This document shows, one piece after another, positions 43,500 to 52,510 of a DNA stretch of 64,000 nt (position 1 is the first letter of the stretch; each line of letters begins with the position of its first letter). This DNA comes from Enterobacter hormaechei subsp. xiangfangensis. GTDB lineage: Bacteria > Pseudomonadota > Gammaproteobacteria > Enterobacterales > Enterobacteriaceae. A program made the position numbers and the translations under genes. The stretch spans positions 2,852,001-2,916,000 of the forward strand of contig NZ_CP017183.1 in assembly GCF_001729785.1 (NCBI RefSeq), read 5' to 3'. The notes below the pieces were generated by a model. The model had not been told where the DNA came from. It saw only the letters and a list, made by a program, of their open reading frames with translations, and ran no database searches.

Positions 43500-43513
43500 T
43501 TGATCGTGATCAA
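43500..43513 (+). promoter_or_regulatory. Perfect FNR box
   Basis: TTGAT-CGTG-ATCAA fits the FNR consensus exactly. A TATAAA -10 hexamer at 43538-43543 puts the box centre about 42-44 bases before the expected start, the spacing of a class II FNR-activated promoter reading into the antiporter and fumarase genes. Confidence 0.8.
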
Positions 43514-43706
43514 TAGTTATGGCATTCAAAAGAGCAATATAAAAACATCATCATTTTTTATTTGGCGCAAACAAAAATGCGTTAAATCGCTATTACTGAA
43601 AACACAAAAACGCACCTTAAATAACTAAAAAAAGCAAAACGAATAAAGCAATCGAATTTGTGTTTTCGATGTACGACGAATTTTTGACAACTTAAGACGT
43701 GAAACT

Positions 43707-45215
43707 ATGAAAACAAAAACTGCTGTAACGCCTCCTGCGGCGAATCTGGCATCAAATGGAACAGCAAAACGCCTGCTGATGATGGCCCTGCCCGTCATTG
43801 TTGCCGTCCTGCTGTTGTTTGTTCCCGTTCCGGACGGGCTGCCGCCTTATGCGTGGCACTACTTCGCCATCTTTGTCGGCGTCATCGTCGGGTTAATTTT
43901 CGAACCGCTGCCGGGCGCCGTGATCGGTCTTACCGGCGTCGTGGCGATTGCGCTGTGCAGCCAGTGGGTGCTCTTTAGCCCGGAACAGCTGGCTGACCCA
44001 AAATTCAAGCTGGCGGGCGCCTCCTTTAAATGGGCGGTCAGCGGGTTTGGTAACTCCACCGTGTGGCTGATCTTCGGTGCCTTTATGTTTGCTGCGGGCT
44101 ACGACAAAACCCGCTTCGGCCGCCGCCTGGCGCTGATACTGGTGAAATATCTGGGCCGTCGCAGCCTGACGCTCGGTTACGCCATTACCTTCGCAGACCT
44201 GCTGCTGGCCCCGTTTACCCCGTCCAATACCGCGCGCAGCGGTGGGACCATCTACCCGATCATCGCCAACCTGCCGCCGCTGTACGGTTCAAAACCCAAC
44301 GACCCAAGCGCGCGCAAAATCGGTTCGTATCTGATGTGGGTGGCAATTACCGCGGCCTGTATCACCAGCTCGATGTTCCTTTCCGCTCTGGCACCTAACC
44401 TGCTGGCGCTGGCGCTGGTAAAAAGCACGGTCGGAATTGATATCTCCTGGGGGACCTGGTTCCTCGCCTTCCTGCCGCTGGGTATTCTGCTGATCCTGAC
44501 CATGCCGCTGCTGGCTTACTGGTTCTACCCGCCGGAAGTGAAGGTAAACAACGAAGTACCGTTGTGGGCGACCCGTGAACTGGAAAAACTGGGCAAACTG
44601 TCGCGCAATGAGATCCTGCTGCTGGTGTTCGTGTGCTGTGCGCTGCTGATGTGGATCTTCGCAGCCGCATGGATTGAGCCCGCGATGGCTGCCCTGCTCA
44701 TCGTCGGCCTGATGCTGTGGACCGGCGTACTGGAGTGGAACGACATCACCGGCAACAAAGCCGCCTGGAACACCTTCGTGTGGTTCGCCACCCTGGTGGC
44801 GCTGGCGGACGGCCTCTCCTCCACCGGCTTTATCAGCTGGCTGGGTAAAGAAGGCGGCCTGCTGATGAGCGGTATCTCTCCGGGCGTGGCGACCATCGTC
44901 CTGCTGCTGGCGTTCTACCTGCTGCACTACCTGTTTGCCAGCACCACCGCGCACACCACGGCGCTGCTGCCGGCGATGCTGACCATCGCCTCCACCATTC
45001 CGGGCATGAATATGGAAGTGTTCGTCCTGCTGATGGTGACCTCACTGGGCGTGATGGGGATCATTACCCCCTACGGTACGGGTCCAAGTCCGATTTACTA
45101 CGGTAGCGGTTACCTGCCAACCAAAGACTACTGGCGCCTCGGCACCATCTTCGGTGCCATCTTCCTGGCGGCCCTGCTGCTGATTGGTTACCCGTGGATG
45201 TCCATGATGTTCTGA
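43707..45215 (+). CDS. DASS-family dicarboxylate antiporter (TtdT/CitT type)
   Basis: Inner-membrane anion transporter of the divalent anion:sodium symporter superfamily, 502 residues with about 12-14 hydrophobic segments. It closely resembles E. coli TtdT (L-tartrate:succinate antiporter). Shared parts include VIVGLIFEPLPGAVIG, the substrate-site SNTARSGG (TtdT SNSARGAG) and TPYGTGPSPIYYGSGYLP near the C-terminus. With fumarase, fumarate reductase and DcuSR around it, exchange of an external C4-dicarboxylate (fumarate, malate or tartrate) for succinate is the likely role. The exact substrate cannot be read from sequence. Confidence 0.85.
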   Translation: MKTKTAVTPPAANLASNGTAKRLLMMALPVIVAVLLLFVPVPDGLPPYAWHYFAIFVGVIVGLIFEPLPGAVIGLTGVVAIALCSQWVLFSPEQLADPKFKLAGASFKWAVSGFGNSTVWLIFGAFMFAAGYDKTRFGRRLALILVKYLGRRSLTLGYAITFADLLLAPFTPSNTARSGGTIYPIIANLPPLYGSKPNDPSARKIGSYLMWVAITAACITSSMFLSALAPNLLALALVKSTVGIDISWGTWFLAFLPLGILLILTMPLLAYWFYPPEVKVNNEVPLWATRELEKLGKLSRNEILLLVFVCCALLMWIFAAAWIEPAMAALLIVGLMLWTGVLEWNDITGNKAAWNTFVWFATLVALADGLSSTGFISWLGKEGGLLMSGISPGVATIVLLLAFYLLHYLFASTTAHTTALLPAMLTIASTIPGMNMEVFVLLMVTSLGVMGIITPYGTGPSPIYYGSGYLPTKDYWRLGTIFGAIFLAALLLIGYPWMSMMF

Positions 45216-45221
45216 TTCCTG

Positions 45222-45255
45222 ACCGCCGGACATATCCTCCGGCGGTTTTATTTTT
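45222..45255 (+). terminator. Intrinsic terminator between antiporter and fumarase
   Basis: ACCGCCGGA / TCCGGCGGT (9-base stem, 7-base loop) followed by TTTATTTTT, seven bases past the antiporter stop and 13 bases before the fumarase ATG. It probably lets only part of the transcription continue into fumarase. Confidence 0.85.
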
Positions 45256-45267
45256 GTGGAGCAAGCT

Positions 45268-46917
45268 ATGTCAAACAAACCCTTTATTTACCAGAACCCC
45301 TTCCCTCTCGCGCATGACGACACCGAATACTATCTGCTGACCAAAGAGCATGTCTCCGTTGCCGAGTTCGACGGTCAGGAAGTGCTGAAAGTGGAGCCGG
45401 AAGCCCTGACCCTGCTGGCGCAGCAGGCTTTCCACGACGCCGCGTTTATGCTGCGTCCGTCTCATCAGAAGCAGGTTGCCGCCATTCTTAACGATCCGGA
45501 AGCCAGCCAGAACGATAAGTACGTTGCCCTGCAATTCCTGCGCAACTCCGAAATTGCGGCGAAAGGCGTGCTGCCCACCTGTCAGGATACCGGTACGGCA
45601 ATCATTATGGGTAAGAAAGGCCAGCGCGTCTGGACCGGCGGCGGCGACGAAGCGGCGCTGAGTCAGGGCGTGTATAACACCTATATTGAAGACAACCTGC
45701 GCTACTCGCAGAACGCGGCGCTGGATATGTATAAAGAGGTGAATACCGGCACCAACCTGCCCGCGCAGATCGACCTCTACAGCGTTGATGGTGACGAGTA
45801 TAAATTCCTGTGCATGGCGAAAGGCGGCGGTTCCGCCAACAAAACTTATCTGTATCAGGAAACCAAAGCGCTGATCACCCCGGCGAAGCTGAAAAATTAT
45901 CTGGTTGAGAAGATGCGGACCCTGGGCACCGCGGCCTGCCCGCCTTACCATATCGCCTTCGTTATCGGCGGCACCTCTGCGGAAGCCACGCTGAAAACCG
46001 TCAAGCTCGCCTCTGCGCGCTACTACGATGGCCTGCCAACCGAAGGCAACGCGCACGGCCAGGCGTTCCGCGACGTCCAGCTCGAGCAGGAACTGCTTCA
46101 GGAAGCGCAAAACCTCGGCCTGGGCGCGCAGTTTGGCGGGAAATACTTCGCGCACGATATTCGCGTAATCCGTCTGCCGCGCCACGGCGCCTCCTGCCCG
46201 ATCGGCATGGGCGTCTCCTGCTCCGCTGACCGCAACATCAAGGCGAAGATTAACCGCGAGGGGATCTGGATTGAGAAGCTGGAGCACAATCCGGGCCAGT
46301 ATATTCCTGAATCCCTGCGCCAGCAGGGAGAAGGCGACGTGGTAAGCATTGATCTGAACAAGCCGATGCCCGACATTCTGGCGCAGCTTTCCGCGCACCC
46401 TGTCTCCACCCGCCTGTCGCTGAACGGCACCATTATTGTGGCGCGCGACATCGCCCATGCGAAGCTGAAAGAGCTGCTCGACAACGGGGAAGAACTGCCG
46501 CAGTACGTTAAAGATCACCCGATTTACTATGCAGGCCCGGCGAAAACGCCAGAAGGTTACGCGTCTGGCTCCTTAGGCCCGACCACCGCCGGGCGTATGG
46601 ACTCCTACGTAGACTTACTGCAATCCAACGGTGCGAGCATGATCATGCTGGCCAAAGGTAACCGCAGCCAGCAGGTCACCGACGCCTGCCATAAGCACGG
46701 CGGCTTCTACCTCGGCAGCATTGGCGGCCCGGCGGCGGTACTGGCGCAAAACAGCATCAAGAGTCTGGAGTGCGTGGCCTATCCTGAACTGGGAATGGAA
46801 GCCATCTGGAAAATTGAAGTGGAGAACTTCCCGGCGTTTATCCTGGTGGATGACAAAGGCAACGACTTCTTTCAGCAGATCCAGAATAAACAGTGCAAAG
46901 GGTGCTTACAGCGCTGA
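45268..46917 (+). CDS. fumB: Class I [4Fe-4S] fumarase (FumA/FumB type)
   Basis: Oxygen-sensitive fumarate hydratase interconverting malate and fumarate, 549 residues (E. coli FumA and FumB 548). Cluster cysteines lie in [21 protein letters not shown] and GVSCSADRN. The N-terminus MSNKPFIYQ and [16 protein letters not shown] lean towards FumB, the anaerobic isoenzyme, and the FNR-controlled context agrees. The ATG at 45268 follows GGAGCAAGCT; an in-frame ATG at 45256 adds four residues. The 3' end overlaps the next LysR gene, convergently, by 12 bases. FumB is inferred rather than proven over FumA. Confidence 0.93.
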   Translation: MSNKPFIYQNPFPLAHDDTEYYLLTKEHVSVAEFDGQEVLKVEPEALTLLAQQAFHDAAFMLRPSHQKQVAAILNDPEASQNDKYVALQFLRNSEIAAKGVLPTCQDTGTAIIMGKKGQRVWTGGGDEAALSQGVYNTYIEDNLRYSQNAALDMYKEVNTGTNLPAQIDLYSVDGDEYKFLCMAKGGGSANKTYLYQETKALITPAKLKNYLVEKMRTLGTAACPPYHIAFVIGGTSAEATLKTVKLASARYYDGLPTEGNAHGQAFRDVQLEQELLQEAQNLGLGAQFGGKYFAHDIRVIRLPRHGASCPIGMGVSCSADRNIKAKINREGIWIEKLEHNPGQYIPESLRQQGEGDVVSIDLNKPMPDILAQLSAHPVSTRLSLNGTIIVARDIAHAKLKELLDNGEELPQYVKDHPIYYAGPAKTPEGYASGSLGPTTAGRMDSYVDLLQSNGASMIMLAKGNRSQQVTDACHKHGGFYLGSIGGPAAVLAQNSIKSLECVAYPELGMEAIWKIEVENFPAFILVDDKGNDFFQQIQNKQCKGCLQR

Positions 46918-47799
46918 GCGTTTCCATAACGCCGGAAGCTGCGAGAGCGTATCGTTGATCAACCCGCGCTTGTCGCTGCCCGGCTTCCAGATGGTGACCA
47001 TCGTCTGGCTTATCCCCTGGCTGCCCACTTCGGTGGGCAGCCTTTTTACGTTTTTCCACTGCGTTGCGTGAAGATGGGTCGGCAAAAATCCCCAGCCGCA
47101 GCCCTGCTCCAGCAGGCCGCGCAGCATCTCCAGTTCGTTAGTGAAAAGCGTGTGCCCTGAAATTTGCAGGCGACGGGCAACCGGCTCGTCTGACGCGGCA
47201 TGCATAACCACCTGTGGAACCAGAGAGAGATCGAGCAGCGACACCGGCGACGCAACCTCCGCAAAAAGCGCCGTTGCGGCGTAAAAATCCATTTCGATCG
47301 CCCCCAGCGCCCGCCACTCCATCTCATTGCCCACGCTGCGGTTGCGCGCCTGGCAGATCCCCAGATCGGCCTGACCGTTCGCCAGCATGGCTTCCGCCTC
47401 ATCGCGCGATGCGCTGGTCAGGCTCAGGCGGATCTTTTTCGTCGCCAGCGTAGCGATCAGCGCCTGCAAAAAGGCTCTGGGGGTGAACGGATCGTAAACG
47501 AGGGCAATGTCCTGCGTCGCGCTGTCCGGCACCGTACGGGCAAACGCCTCAAACGCTTTGACCTGCCGCATCAGCAGGTGCGCCTGCCGCTGAAGCTGCT
47601 CCCCCTCCGGCGTCAGGCGCAGGCTACGCCCCTCCCGCAGGAACAGCGCGTAGCCCAGCCCATCCTCAAGGAAATCGATCAGATCCCGCAGGGTTGTACG
47701 ATCTTTGCCGAGTTTACTGGCCGCCTTCATCAGGCTGCCGTGCTCAGCGACGGCGGTGAACGCCTCAAGCTGGGCAAAGGAATAGATCAGTGATGCCAC
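46906..47799 (-). CDS. LysR-family transcriptional regulator
   Basis: 297-residue regulator. The N-terminal winged helix-turn-helix (about 1-60) reads [20 protein letters not shown] and [20 protein letters not shown], a less usual LysR variant with TTLRDLI in the recognition helix. The effector-binding domain follows from about 85. The start is GTG at 47799 (GTG GCA TCA CTG) with GGAGA five bases upstream. A longer frame from 47895 adds 32 unlikely residues. It is divergent from the serine hydrolase 107 bases away, which is its probable target. The inducer is unknown. Confidence 0.82.
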   Translation of the reverse strand: MASLIYSFAQLEAFTAVAEHGSLMKAASKLGKDRTTLRDLIDFLEDGLGYALFLREGRSLRLTPEGEQLQRQAHLLMRQVKAFEAFARTVPDSATQDIALVYDPFTPRAFLQALIATLATKKIRLSLTSASRDEAEAMLANGQADLGICQARNRSVGNEMEWRALGAIEMDFYAATALFAEVASPVSLLDLSLVPQVVMHAASDEPVARRLQISGHTLFTNELEMLRGLLEQGCGWGFLPTHLHATQWKNVKRLPTEVGSQGISQTMVTIWKPGSDKRGLINDTLSQLPALWKRSAL

Positions 47800-47906
47800 G
47801 TCATTCTCCACGCGATTTTTCCGGGGGATTTTCCCCCATAACGCGTTTTTTATTATAGGCCTCAGGTTCTTAAACTGAAGTCCTTCCTGAGCCAAACGAG
47901 ATAAAT

Positions 47907-49202
47907 ATGAAAATCAAAACAAACCGCACACTGCTCGCGGCGCTGGTTATCAGCAGCCTGCTCTCGCCCGCCGTCATGGCGGCCTGCAACGGTACCGACC
48001 TCACGACCTGTCCGGCGCCTTTCGATGCCAGACTCCCGGACGCACATACCATGCTCACCTGGAGCCAGGCCGATCGCGTGGTGGGCTTTCGCAATGACTA
48101 CCGCAACTACGCGGGCGATGTGTTCCGCCACGGCAACGCTACGCCACTGCTGCCCGCAGAAAAACCGCTCACCGATGCCCGCTATCAGGTGAAGGGTAAG
48201 ATTTACAATCTTCAGGATTACCTGAAACGCCAGAACGTCAGCGGCATGCTGGTGCTGAAAAATGGCAAAGTGGCCTATAAATATCTGGGAGAAGGCAATA
48301 CCGACTCTACGCTCTGGACGTCGCGTTCCGTGGGCAAATCCGTGGTCTCCGCGCTGGTGGGTGTTGCGATTAAAGAAGGGAAAATCCACTCCCTGGACGA
48401 CCTTGTCACCCAATACGAACCGGATTTAAAAGGCACCGCCTGGGAGGGCGTAACGCTGAAACAGCTCATCACCCACACCTCGGGCGTGGCGTGGACTCAA
48501 GATTACACCAACGCGCAATCTGACTTCGCCCGGCTTACCGAATGCGAAGCGAAACCGGGCACCTACGACTGTGTGCGCACCCTGGTGAAGGGGTTACACC
48601 GTGAACACCCGGCGGGCGAAAACTGGTCCTATTCCTCGGGTGGTGCCTGGCTGTTAGGCGATGTGCTTGAGCGCGCCACCGGCATGACGCTCGCGGCGTA
48701 TCTGGAGAAAAGCATCTGGCAGCCGTACGGTATGGCGAGCGACGGCGTGTGGCATGCCTACAGCAAAGGCCAGCACGACGTGGGTGCGCATGGGTTCAAC
48801 GCCACGCTGGAAGACTGGGGGCGTTTCGGGGAGTTTATCCTGCATAACGGTACCCTGCCGGACGGAAAGCAGATCCTCCCCGAGGGCTGGGTGAAACAGT
48901 CCTCAGCCTGGACACAGGCCAAAGGATCGGTGTCCGAGGCGCATCCGAAGGGGTTGTACGGCTACCAGTGGTGGAACAATGAAGTGCCAGCCACCGCCAC
49001 AAATGTGGAGCCGAAAGTCGAAAATTCGCTGAAGGATTCCCTGTGGGCGCTGGGTATTTTTGGGCAGATGATCATGGTTAATCATAAAGAAAATCTGGTT
49101 ATCGTCCAGTGGTCCACCTGGCCGCAGGCAGAGCCGTCATTCAGCGCCCAGCCGCTGGAAGCGTCGCTGATGTTTAGCGCGATTGCGAACGCGCTGCGCT
49201 GA
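47907..49202 (+). CDS. Exported serine hydrolase, class C beta-lactamase fold
   Basis: 431-residue protein with a signal peptide of about 25 residues (KTNRTLLAALVISSLLSPAVMA). The catalytic SxxK is in SRSVGKSVVSALVG, and the second motif is YSS in NWSYSSGGAWLLG. The general acid/base tyrosine and the family block ITHTSGVAW are present. These hydrolases include esterases, peptidases and 6-aminohexanoate-dimer hydrolase. The fold is shared with AmpC, but this is not AmpC, and no substrate can be assigned. Three cysteines occur near the mature N-terminus and in TECEAKPGTYDC, perhaps as disulfides. A hairpin (49210-49230) follows. Confidence 0.8.
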   Translation: MKIKTNRTLLAALVISSLLSPAVMAACNGTDLTTCPAPFDARLPDAHTMLTWSQADRVVGFRNDYRNYAGDVFRHGNATPLLPAEKPLTDARYQVKGKIYNLQDYLKRQNVSGMLVLKNGKVAYKYLGEGNTDSTLWTSRSVGKSVVSALVGVAIKEGKIHSLDDLVTQYEPDLKGTAWEGVTLKQLITHTSGVAWTQDYTNAQSDFARLTECEAKPGTYDCVRTLVKGLHREHPAGENWSYSSGGAWLLGDVLERATGMTLAAYLEKSIWQPYGMASDGVWHAYSKGQHDVGAHGFNATLEDWGRFGEFILHNGTLPDGKQILPEGWVKQSSAWTQAKGSVSEAHPKGLYGYQWWNNEVPATATNVEPKVENSLKDSLWALGIFGQMIMVNHKENLVIVQWSTWPQAEPSFSAQPLEASLMFSAIANALR

Positions 49203-49462
49203 TAATCCCAAGCCAGGCCCCGCCTGGCTTCTCATCTGCGCGGTGTCACAAAACTGATATATCAGCGACTTAGCGAAACGTGGTAAATAAAAGATCATCG
49301 AAATGTTAAGTTATTGTTGAATATGTAAATACTGGTCAACGCATTGTCATTAATGCACCACACGCATCGGTTTATGCGCTATTTGCGCTTATTAATTTCC
49401 ACTTCCTGATCCAGTTTTCAGAAACAGACGAGCATAACGTCGCTATAAAACTGGAGATAATC
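49203..49462. other. Intergenic region before the tricarboxylate symporter
   Basis: 260 AT-rich bases. They begin with a 9-base hairpin AAGCCAGGC / GCCTGGCTT (49210-49230) without a T-run, and contain the palindrome CTGATATATCAG near 49254. The symporter promoter must lie here but is not clear by eye. Confidence 0.5.
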
Positions 49463-50764
49463 ATGGTTTCCTCAACCTCACCTGCAACGGTTCGTGCGAA
49501 AGCGGGCGCGATTTTCCGCGTCACGTCGGGCAACTTTCTTGAGCAATTCGACTTCTTTCTGTTCGGCTTTTATGCCACCTACATCGCCCATACTTTTTTC
49601 CCGGCAAGCAGTGAATTTGCGTCACTGATGATGACCTTCGCCGTCTTTGGCGCGGGCTTCCTGATGCGTCCGATCGGGGCCATTGTGCTGGGGGCTTACA
49701 TTGATAAAGTGGGCCGCCGTAAAGGGCTGATCGTCACCCTGTCGATTATGGCCGCCGGAACCTTTCTGATTGTGCTGATCCCTTCTTATCAGAGCATTGG
49801 CCTGTGGGCACCGCTGCTGGTGCTGACCGGCCGCCTGTTGCAGGGTTTTTCGGCAGGTGCCGAGCTGGGCGGGGTTTCGGTTTATCTGGCGGAGATCGCC
49901 ACGCCGGGCCGCAAGGGTTTCTATACCAGCTGGCAGTCAGGTAGCCAGCAGGTCGCCATTATGATCGCGGCGGCGATGGGCTTCGCGCTGAATGTGGTGC
50001 TGGAAGAGAGTGCCATTCGCGAATGGGGGTGGCGTATTCCGTTCCTGTTTGGCTGTCTGATTGTGCCGTTCATCTTTTTCCTGCGCCGCAAGCTCGAAGA
50101 GACCGAGGAATTCAGCGCCCGTCGCCACCATCTGGCGATGCGTCAGGTCTTCACAACGCTGCTCGCCAACTGGCCGGTCGTCGTCGCGGGCATGCTGATG
50201 GTGGCGATGACCACCACCGCGTTTTACCTGATCACCGTTTACGCGCCGACCTTCGGTAAAAAAGTCCTGATGCTCAGCGCGTCGGACAGTCTTCTGGTCA
50301 CGCTGCTGGTGGCGGTGTCCAACTTCATCTGGCTGCCGGTGGGCGGCGCGCTGTCGGATCGCTTCGGGCGTAAACCGGTGCTGATCGCCATGACGCTGCT
50401 GGCGCTGGCAACCAGCTATCCGGCGCTGACGATGCTGGCGGCAGCTCCGAGCTTCTCAATGATGCTGACCGTGCTGCTGTGGCTCTCTTTCCTCTACGGT
50501 CTGTATAACGGCGCGATGATCCCGGCCCTGACTGAGATCATGCCAGCAGAGGTGCGCGTGGCGGGCTTCTCGCTGGCTTACAGCCTGGCAACGGCGGTCT
50601 TTGGCGGTTTCACGCCGGTGATTTCGACCGCCTTAATTGAGTACACCGGCGACAAAGCCTCCCCGGGCTACTGGATGAGCTTTGCCGCCGTTTGCGCCCT
50701 GCTGGCAACGCTCTATCTCTATCGTCGTCGCACGTTAATCCTGCAAACTGCCGTTAAGGAGTGA
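49463..50764 (+). CDS. MFS tricarboxylate:proton symporter, CitA-like (candidate trans-aconitate permease)
   Basis: 433-residue major facilitator of the metabolite:H+ symporter branch with about 12 membrane spans. It is very similar along its length to CitA-type citrate-proton symporters ([48 protein letters not shown]). The next gene starts six bases later and encodes a ModA-like exported protein, and a LysR gene follows. This trio matches a described aconitate-isomerase locus in Pseudomonas. Trans-aconitate, tricarballylate or citrate are therefore all possible substrates. Transport of a tricarboxylate is well supported; which one is inference. Confidence 0.85.
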   Translation: MVSSTSPATVRAKAGAIFRVTSGNFLEQFDFFLFGFYATYIAHTFFPASSEFASLMMTFAVFGAGFLMRPIGAIVLGAYIDKVGRRKGLIVTLSIMAAGTFLIVLIPSYQSIGLWAPLLVLTGRLLQGFSAGAELGGVSVYLAEIATPGRKGFYTSWQSGSQQVAIMIAAAMGFALNVVLEESAIREWGWRIPFLFGCLIVPFIFFLRRKLEETEEFSARRHHLAMRQVFTTLLANWPVVVAGMLMVAMTTTAFYLITVYAPTFGKKVLMLSASDSLLVTLLVAVSNFIWLPVGGALSDRFGRKPVLIAMTLLALATSYPALTMLAAAPSFSMMLTVLLWLSFLYGLYNGAMIPALTEIMPAEVRVAGFSLAYSLATAVFGGFTPVISTALIEYTGDKASPGYWMSFAAVCALLATLYLYRRRTLILQTAVKE

Positions 50765-50770
50765 TCCCTC

Positions 50771-51559
50771 ATGCTTACATTCAGAACGGTGATTGCCGCC
50801 CTGACCTTCGCCACCCTCAGCGCGGGCGCGCTTGCGCAGGATGTGACGGTGATGATTTCTGGCGGCTTCAAAGCGGCGCTGGAGAAGCTGACGCCGCAGT
50901 ACGAAGCGCAAAGCGGCGACAGGCTCATTGTGATCTCCGGCCCGTCGATGGGCAAAACGCCGCAGGCCATTCCGGCCCGGCTCGCCCGGGGCGAAAAAGC
51001 GGACGTGGTGATTATGGTGGGCGATGCGCTAGCGAAACTGGAACAGGATCGCAGGACGGCGGCGGGCTCCCGCGTGGAGCTGGCGGATTCGCCCGTCGGG
51101 ATGGTCGTCAAAGCGGGCGCGCCGGTGCCGGATATCAGTACGGTGCCTGCCCTGCGGCAAACGCTGCTGAAGGCGCATTCCATGGCTTATTCCGACAGCG
51201 CCAGCGGCCGGTATGTTGAGAGCCAGCTGTTCCGTAAGCTGGGCATAGACGGCCAGGTCCACGATAAAGCGCACCGGGTTGAGCGTATCCCGGTGGCGTC
51301 TGAAGTGGCAAAAGGGAAATACGACCTCGGCTTTCAGCAGGTGAGCGAGCTTCTGCCGGTCCCGGGGGTGACGTTTGTCGGTAAGTTGCCTGACGACATT
51401 CAGTACATTACCCGTTTCGCCGGAGCCGTAACGCAGAAGGCTGACCATCCCGAACAGGGAAAAGCGCTGCTGGCCTTTCTCTCTTCGCCACAGGCCGCCA
51501 GCGTCATTACGGCAACGGGCTTAACGCCCGTCAATGCACCTCGCGATACTGCTCGGTAA
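50771..51559 (+). CDS. ModA-like periplasmic protein, candidate aconitate isomerase
   Basis: 262 residues with a signal peptide ending near ALAQ (about residue 22) and an extracellular solute-binding fold (SBP_bac_11, the ModA type): VMISGGFKAALEKL, KADVVIMVGDAL and LGFQQVSELLPVPGV. No ABC permease or ATPase is nearby, so a molybdate-binding role is unlikely. An aconitate isomerase described from Pseudomonas is an exported ModA-like protein of about this size, encoded beside an MFS transporter and a LysR gene. The same arrangement here supports trans/cis-aconitate isomerisation. It starts six bases after the symporter and overlaps the LysR gene by 29 bases. Confidence 0.7.
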   Translation: MLTFRTVIAALTFATLSAGALAQDVTVMISGGFKAALEKLTPQYEAQSGDRLIVISGPSMGKTPQAIPARLARGEKADVVIMVGDALAKLEQDRRTAAGSRVELADSPVGMVVKAGAPVPDISTVPALRQTLLKAHSMAYSDSASGRYVESQLFRKLGIDGQVHDKAHRVERIPVASEVAKGKYDLGFQQVSELLPVPGVTFVGKLPDDIQYITRFAGAVTQKADHPEQGKALLAFLSSPQAASVITATGLTPVNAPRDTAR

Positions 51560-52433
51560 TCAGCGTTTCGAGTTCGGCAGCAATATAGGACTGGATCCGA
51601 CCGCGGCGGCGGATCAGCCCCACGGTTCGCCTGACTTCAGGCTCGGTTAAAGGTACCGACGTCAGCAGCGAATGCTCTGCGCGGGGCATTGACATGGCGG
51701 GAACGGCCGCAATGCCGATCCCGGCTTCAACCATCCCCAGCATGGTCGTCACGTGCCGCGTTTCGCAGATGCTGGGGCGCTCAGGCCGAATATGCCCGAC
51801 CCGCTGGTCGAGAAGATTGCGGTTGCCGGAGGTCTTATCCAGACCGATATAATCCTGCTGATAAAAAGCCTGCCACGTCAGGCTTTTTCTTTTTGCAAGC
51901 GGGCTGTCGCGTCGGCAGGCGGCCACGTAGACATCCTCCACCAGCGGGACAAACTCGATGTCGGGCTGCAAACTCCGGGCAAAGCAGATACCAAAATCCG
52001 CCTGTCCGCGGGTGACGGCCTCGATAACATTTCCGGCGCTGCTGTCGATCAGTTTTATGCGCACGCGGGGGTAACGGGACTGAAAGCGGCGGATCACATC
52101 CGGCATAAAGTAACAGGCGGCTGACGGCACCGTCGCCACGGTGATCAGCCCCGTGCGCTCTTCGCTGGCCTTATCGATATCCGAAAGCATGGACTCCACG
52201 TCAGCAAGCAGTTGCCCGCACCGGTCGGCAAAGGTCTGTCCATACAGGGTCAGCGTGACGCGCCGGGTGGTTCTGTCGAACAGTTTTGTCCCCAGTGCCG
52301 CCTCCAGCTTTTCAATTCTGCGACTCAACGCCGACTGGGAAAGGCAGATAGATTCTGCCGCAAGACGGAAATTGCCGTATTCCAGTAAAGCGCGGAAGGC
52401 ATAGAGATCGTTGAGGTCAAAATTGACGGGCAT
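51531..52433 (-). CDS. LysR-family regulator of the tricarboxylate locus
   Basis: 300-residue LysR regulator. The helix-turn-helix region is DLNDLYAFRALLEYGNFRLA and SICLSQSALSRRIEKLEAAL, and the effector-binding domain covers about 90-295. The ATG at 52433 follows AAGGA ten bases upstream; an in-frame GTG at 52454 adds seven residues without a ribosome-binding site. It is convergent with the ModA-like gene. Its own promoter region holds a TTCA-N5-TGAA dyad (52496-52510) of LysR-box type. Regulation of the symporter and isomerase genes is inferred from position. Confidence 0.85.
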   Translation of the reverse strand: MPVNFDLNDLYAFRALLEYGNFRLAAESICLSQSALSRRIEKLEAALGTKLFDRTTRRVTLTLYGQTFADRCGQLLADVESMLSDIDKASEERTGLITVATVPSAACYFMPDVIRRFQSRYPRVRIKLIDSSAGNVIEAVTRGQADFGICFARSLQPDIEFVPLVEDVYVAACRRDSPLAKRKSLTWQAFYQQDYIGLDKTSGNRNLLDQRVGHIRPERPSICETRHVTTMLGMVEAGIGIAAVPAMSMPRAEHSLLTSVPLTEPEVRRTVGLIRRRGRIQSYIAAELETLITEQYREVH

Positions 52434-52495
52434 ACTGACGGGATCCTTAAGCACGGTAGGGTAAGAAGAGATTTATCATAGCCGCGCACGACATA

Positions 52496-52510
52496 CTTCA
52501 CAAAATGAAG
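52496..52510. promoter_or_regulatory. LysR-type dyad
   Basis: CTTCA, CAAAA, TGAAG is a perfect dyad containing the T-N11-A pattern, 63 bases upstream of the LysR start. It is probably an autoregulatory site. Confidence 0.4.

Larger units (their letters stand above)
43097..43706. other. 610-base AT-rich divergent regulatory region
   Basis: No gene is visible. It separates the fumarate reductase (-) from the dicarboxylate antiporter (+). It contains a perfect FNR box (43500-43513) with a TATAAA hexamer (43538-43543) downstream, and a 9-base inverted repeat (43435-43462). Long A/T tracts suit nucleoid-protein and DcuR binding. The plus-strand leader would be about 155 bases. Confidence 0.65.

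Noticed and set aside
47907..49202. AmpC beta-lactamase with AmpR
   Set aside because: The SxxK and YSS motifs are shared by the fold, but the length, flanking motifs and lack of an AmpC-like KTG context point to a different serine hydrolase; the LysR protein does not resemble AmpR.
50771..51559. Molybdate-binding protein ModA
   Set aside because: No modB or modC alongside; it is co-transcribed with a tricarboxylate symporter, so the ModA fold is probably reused for another function.
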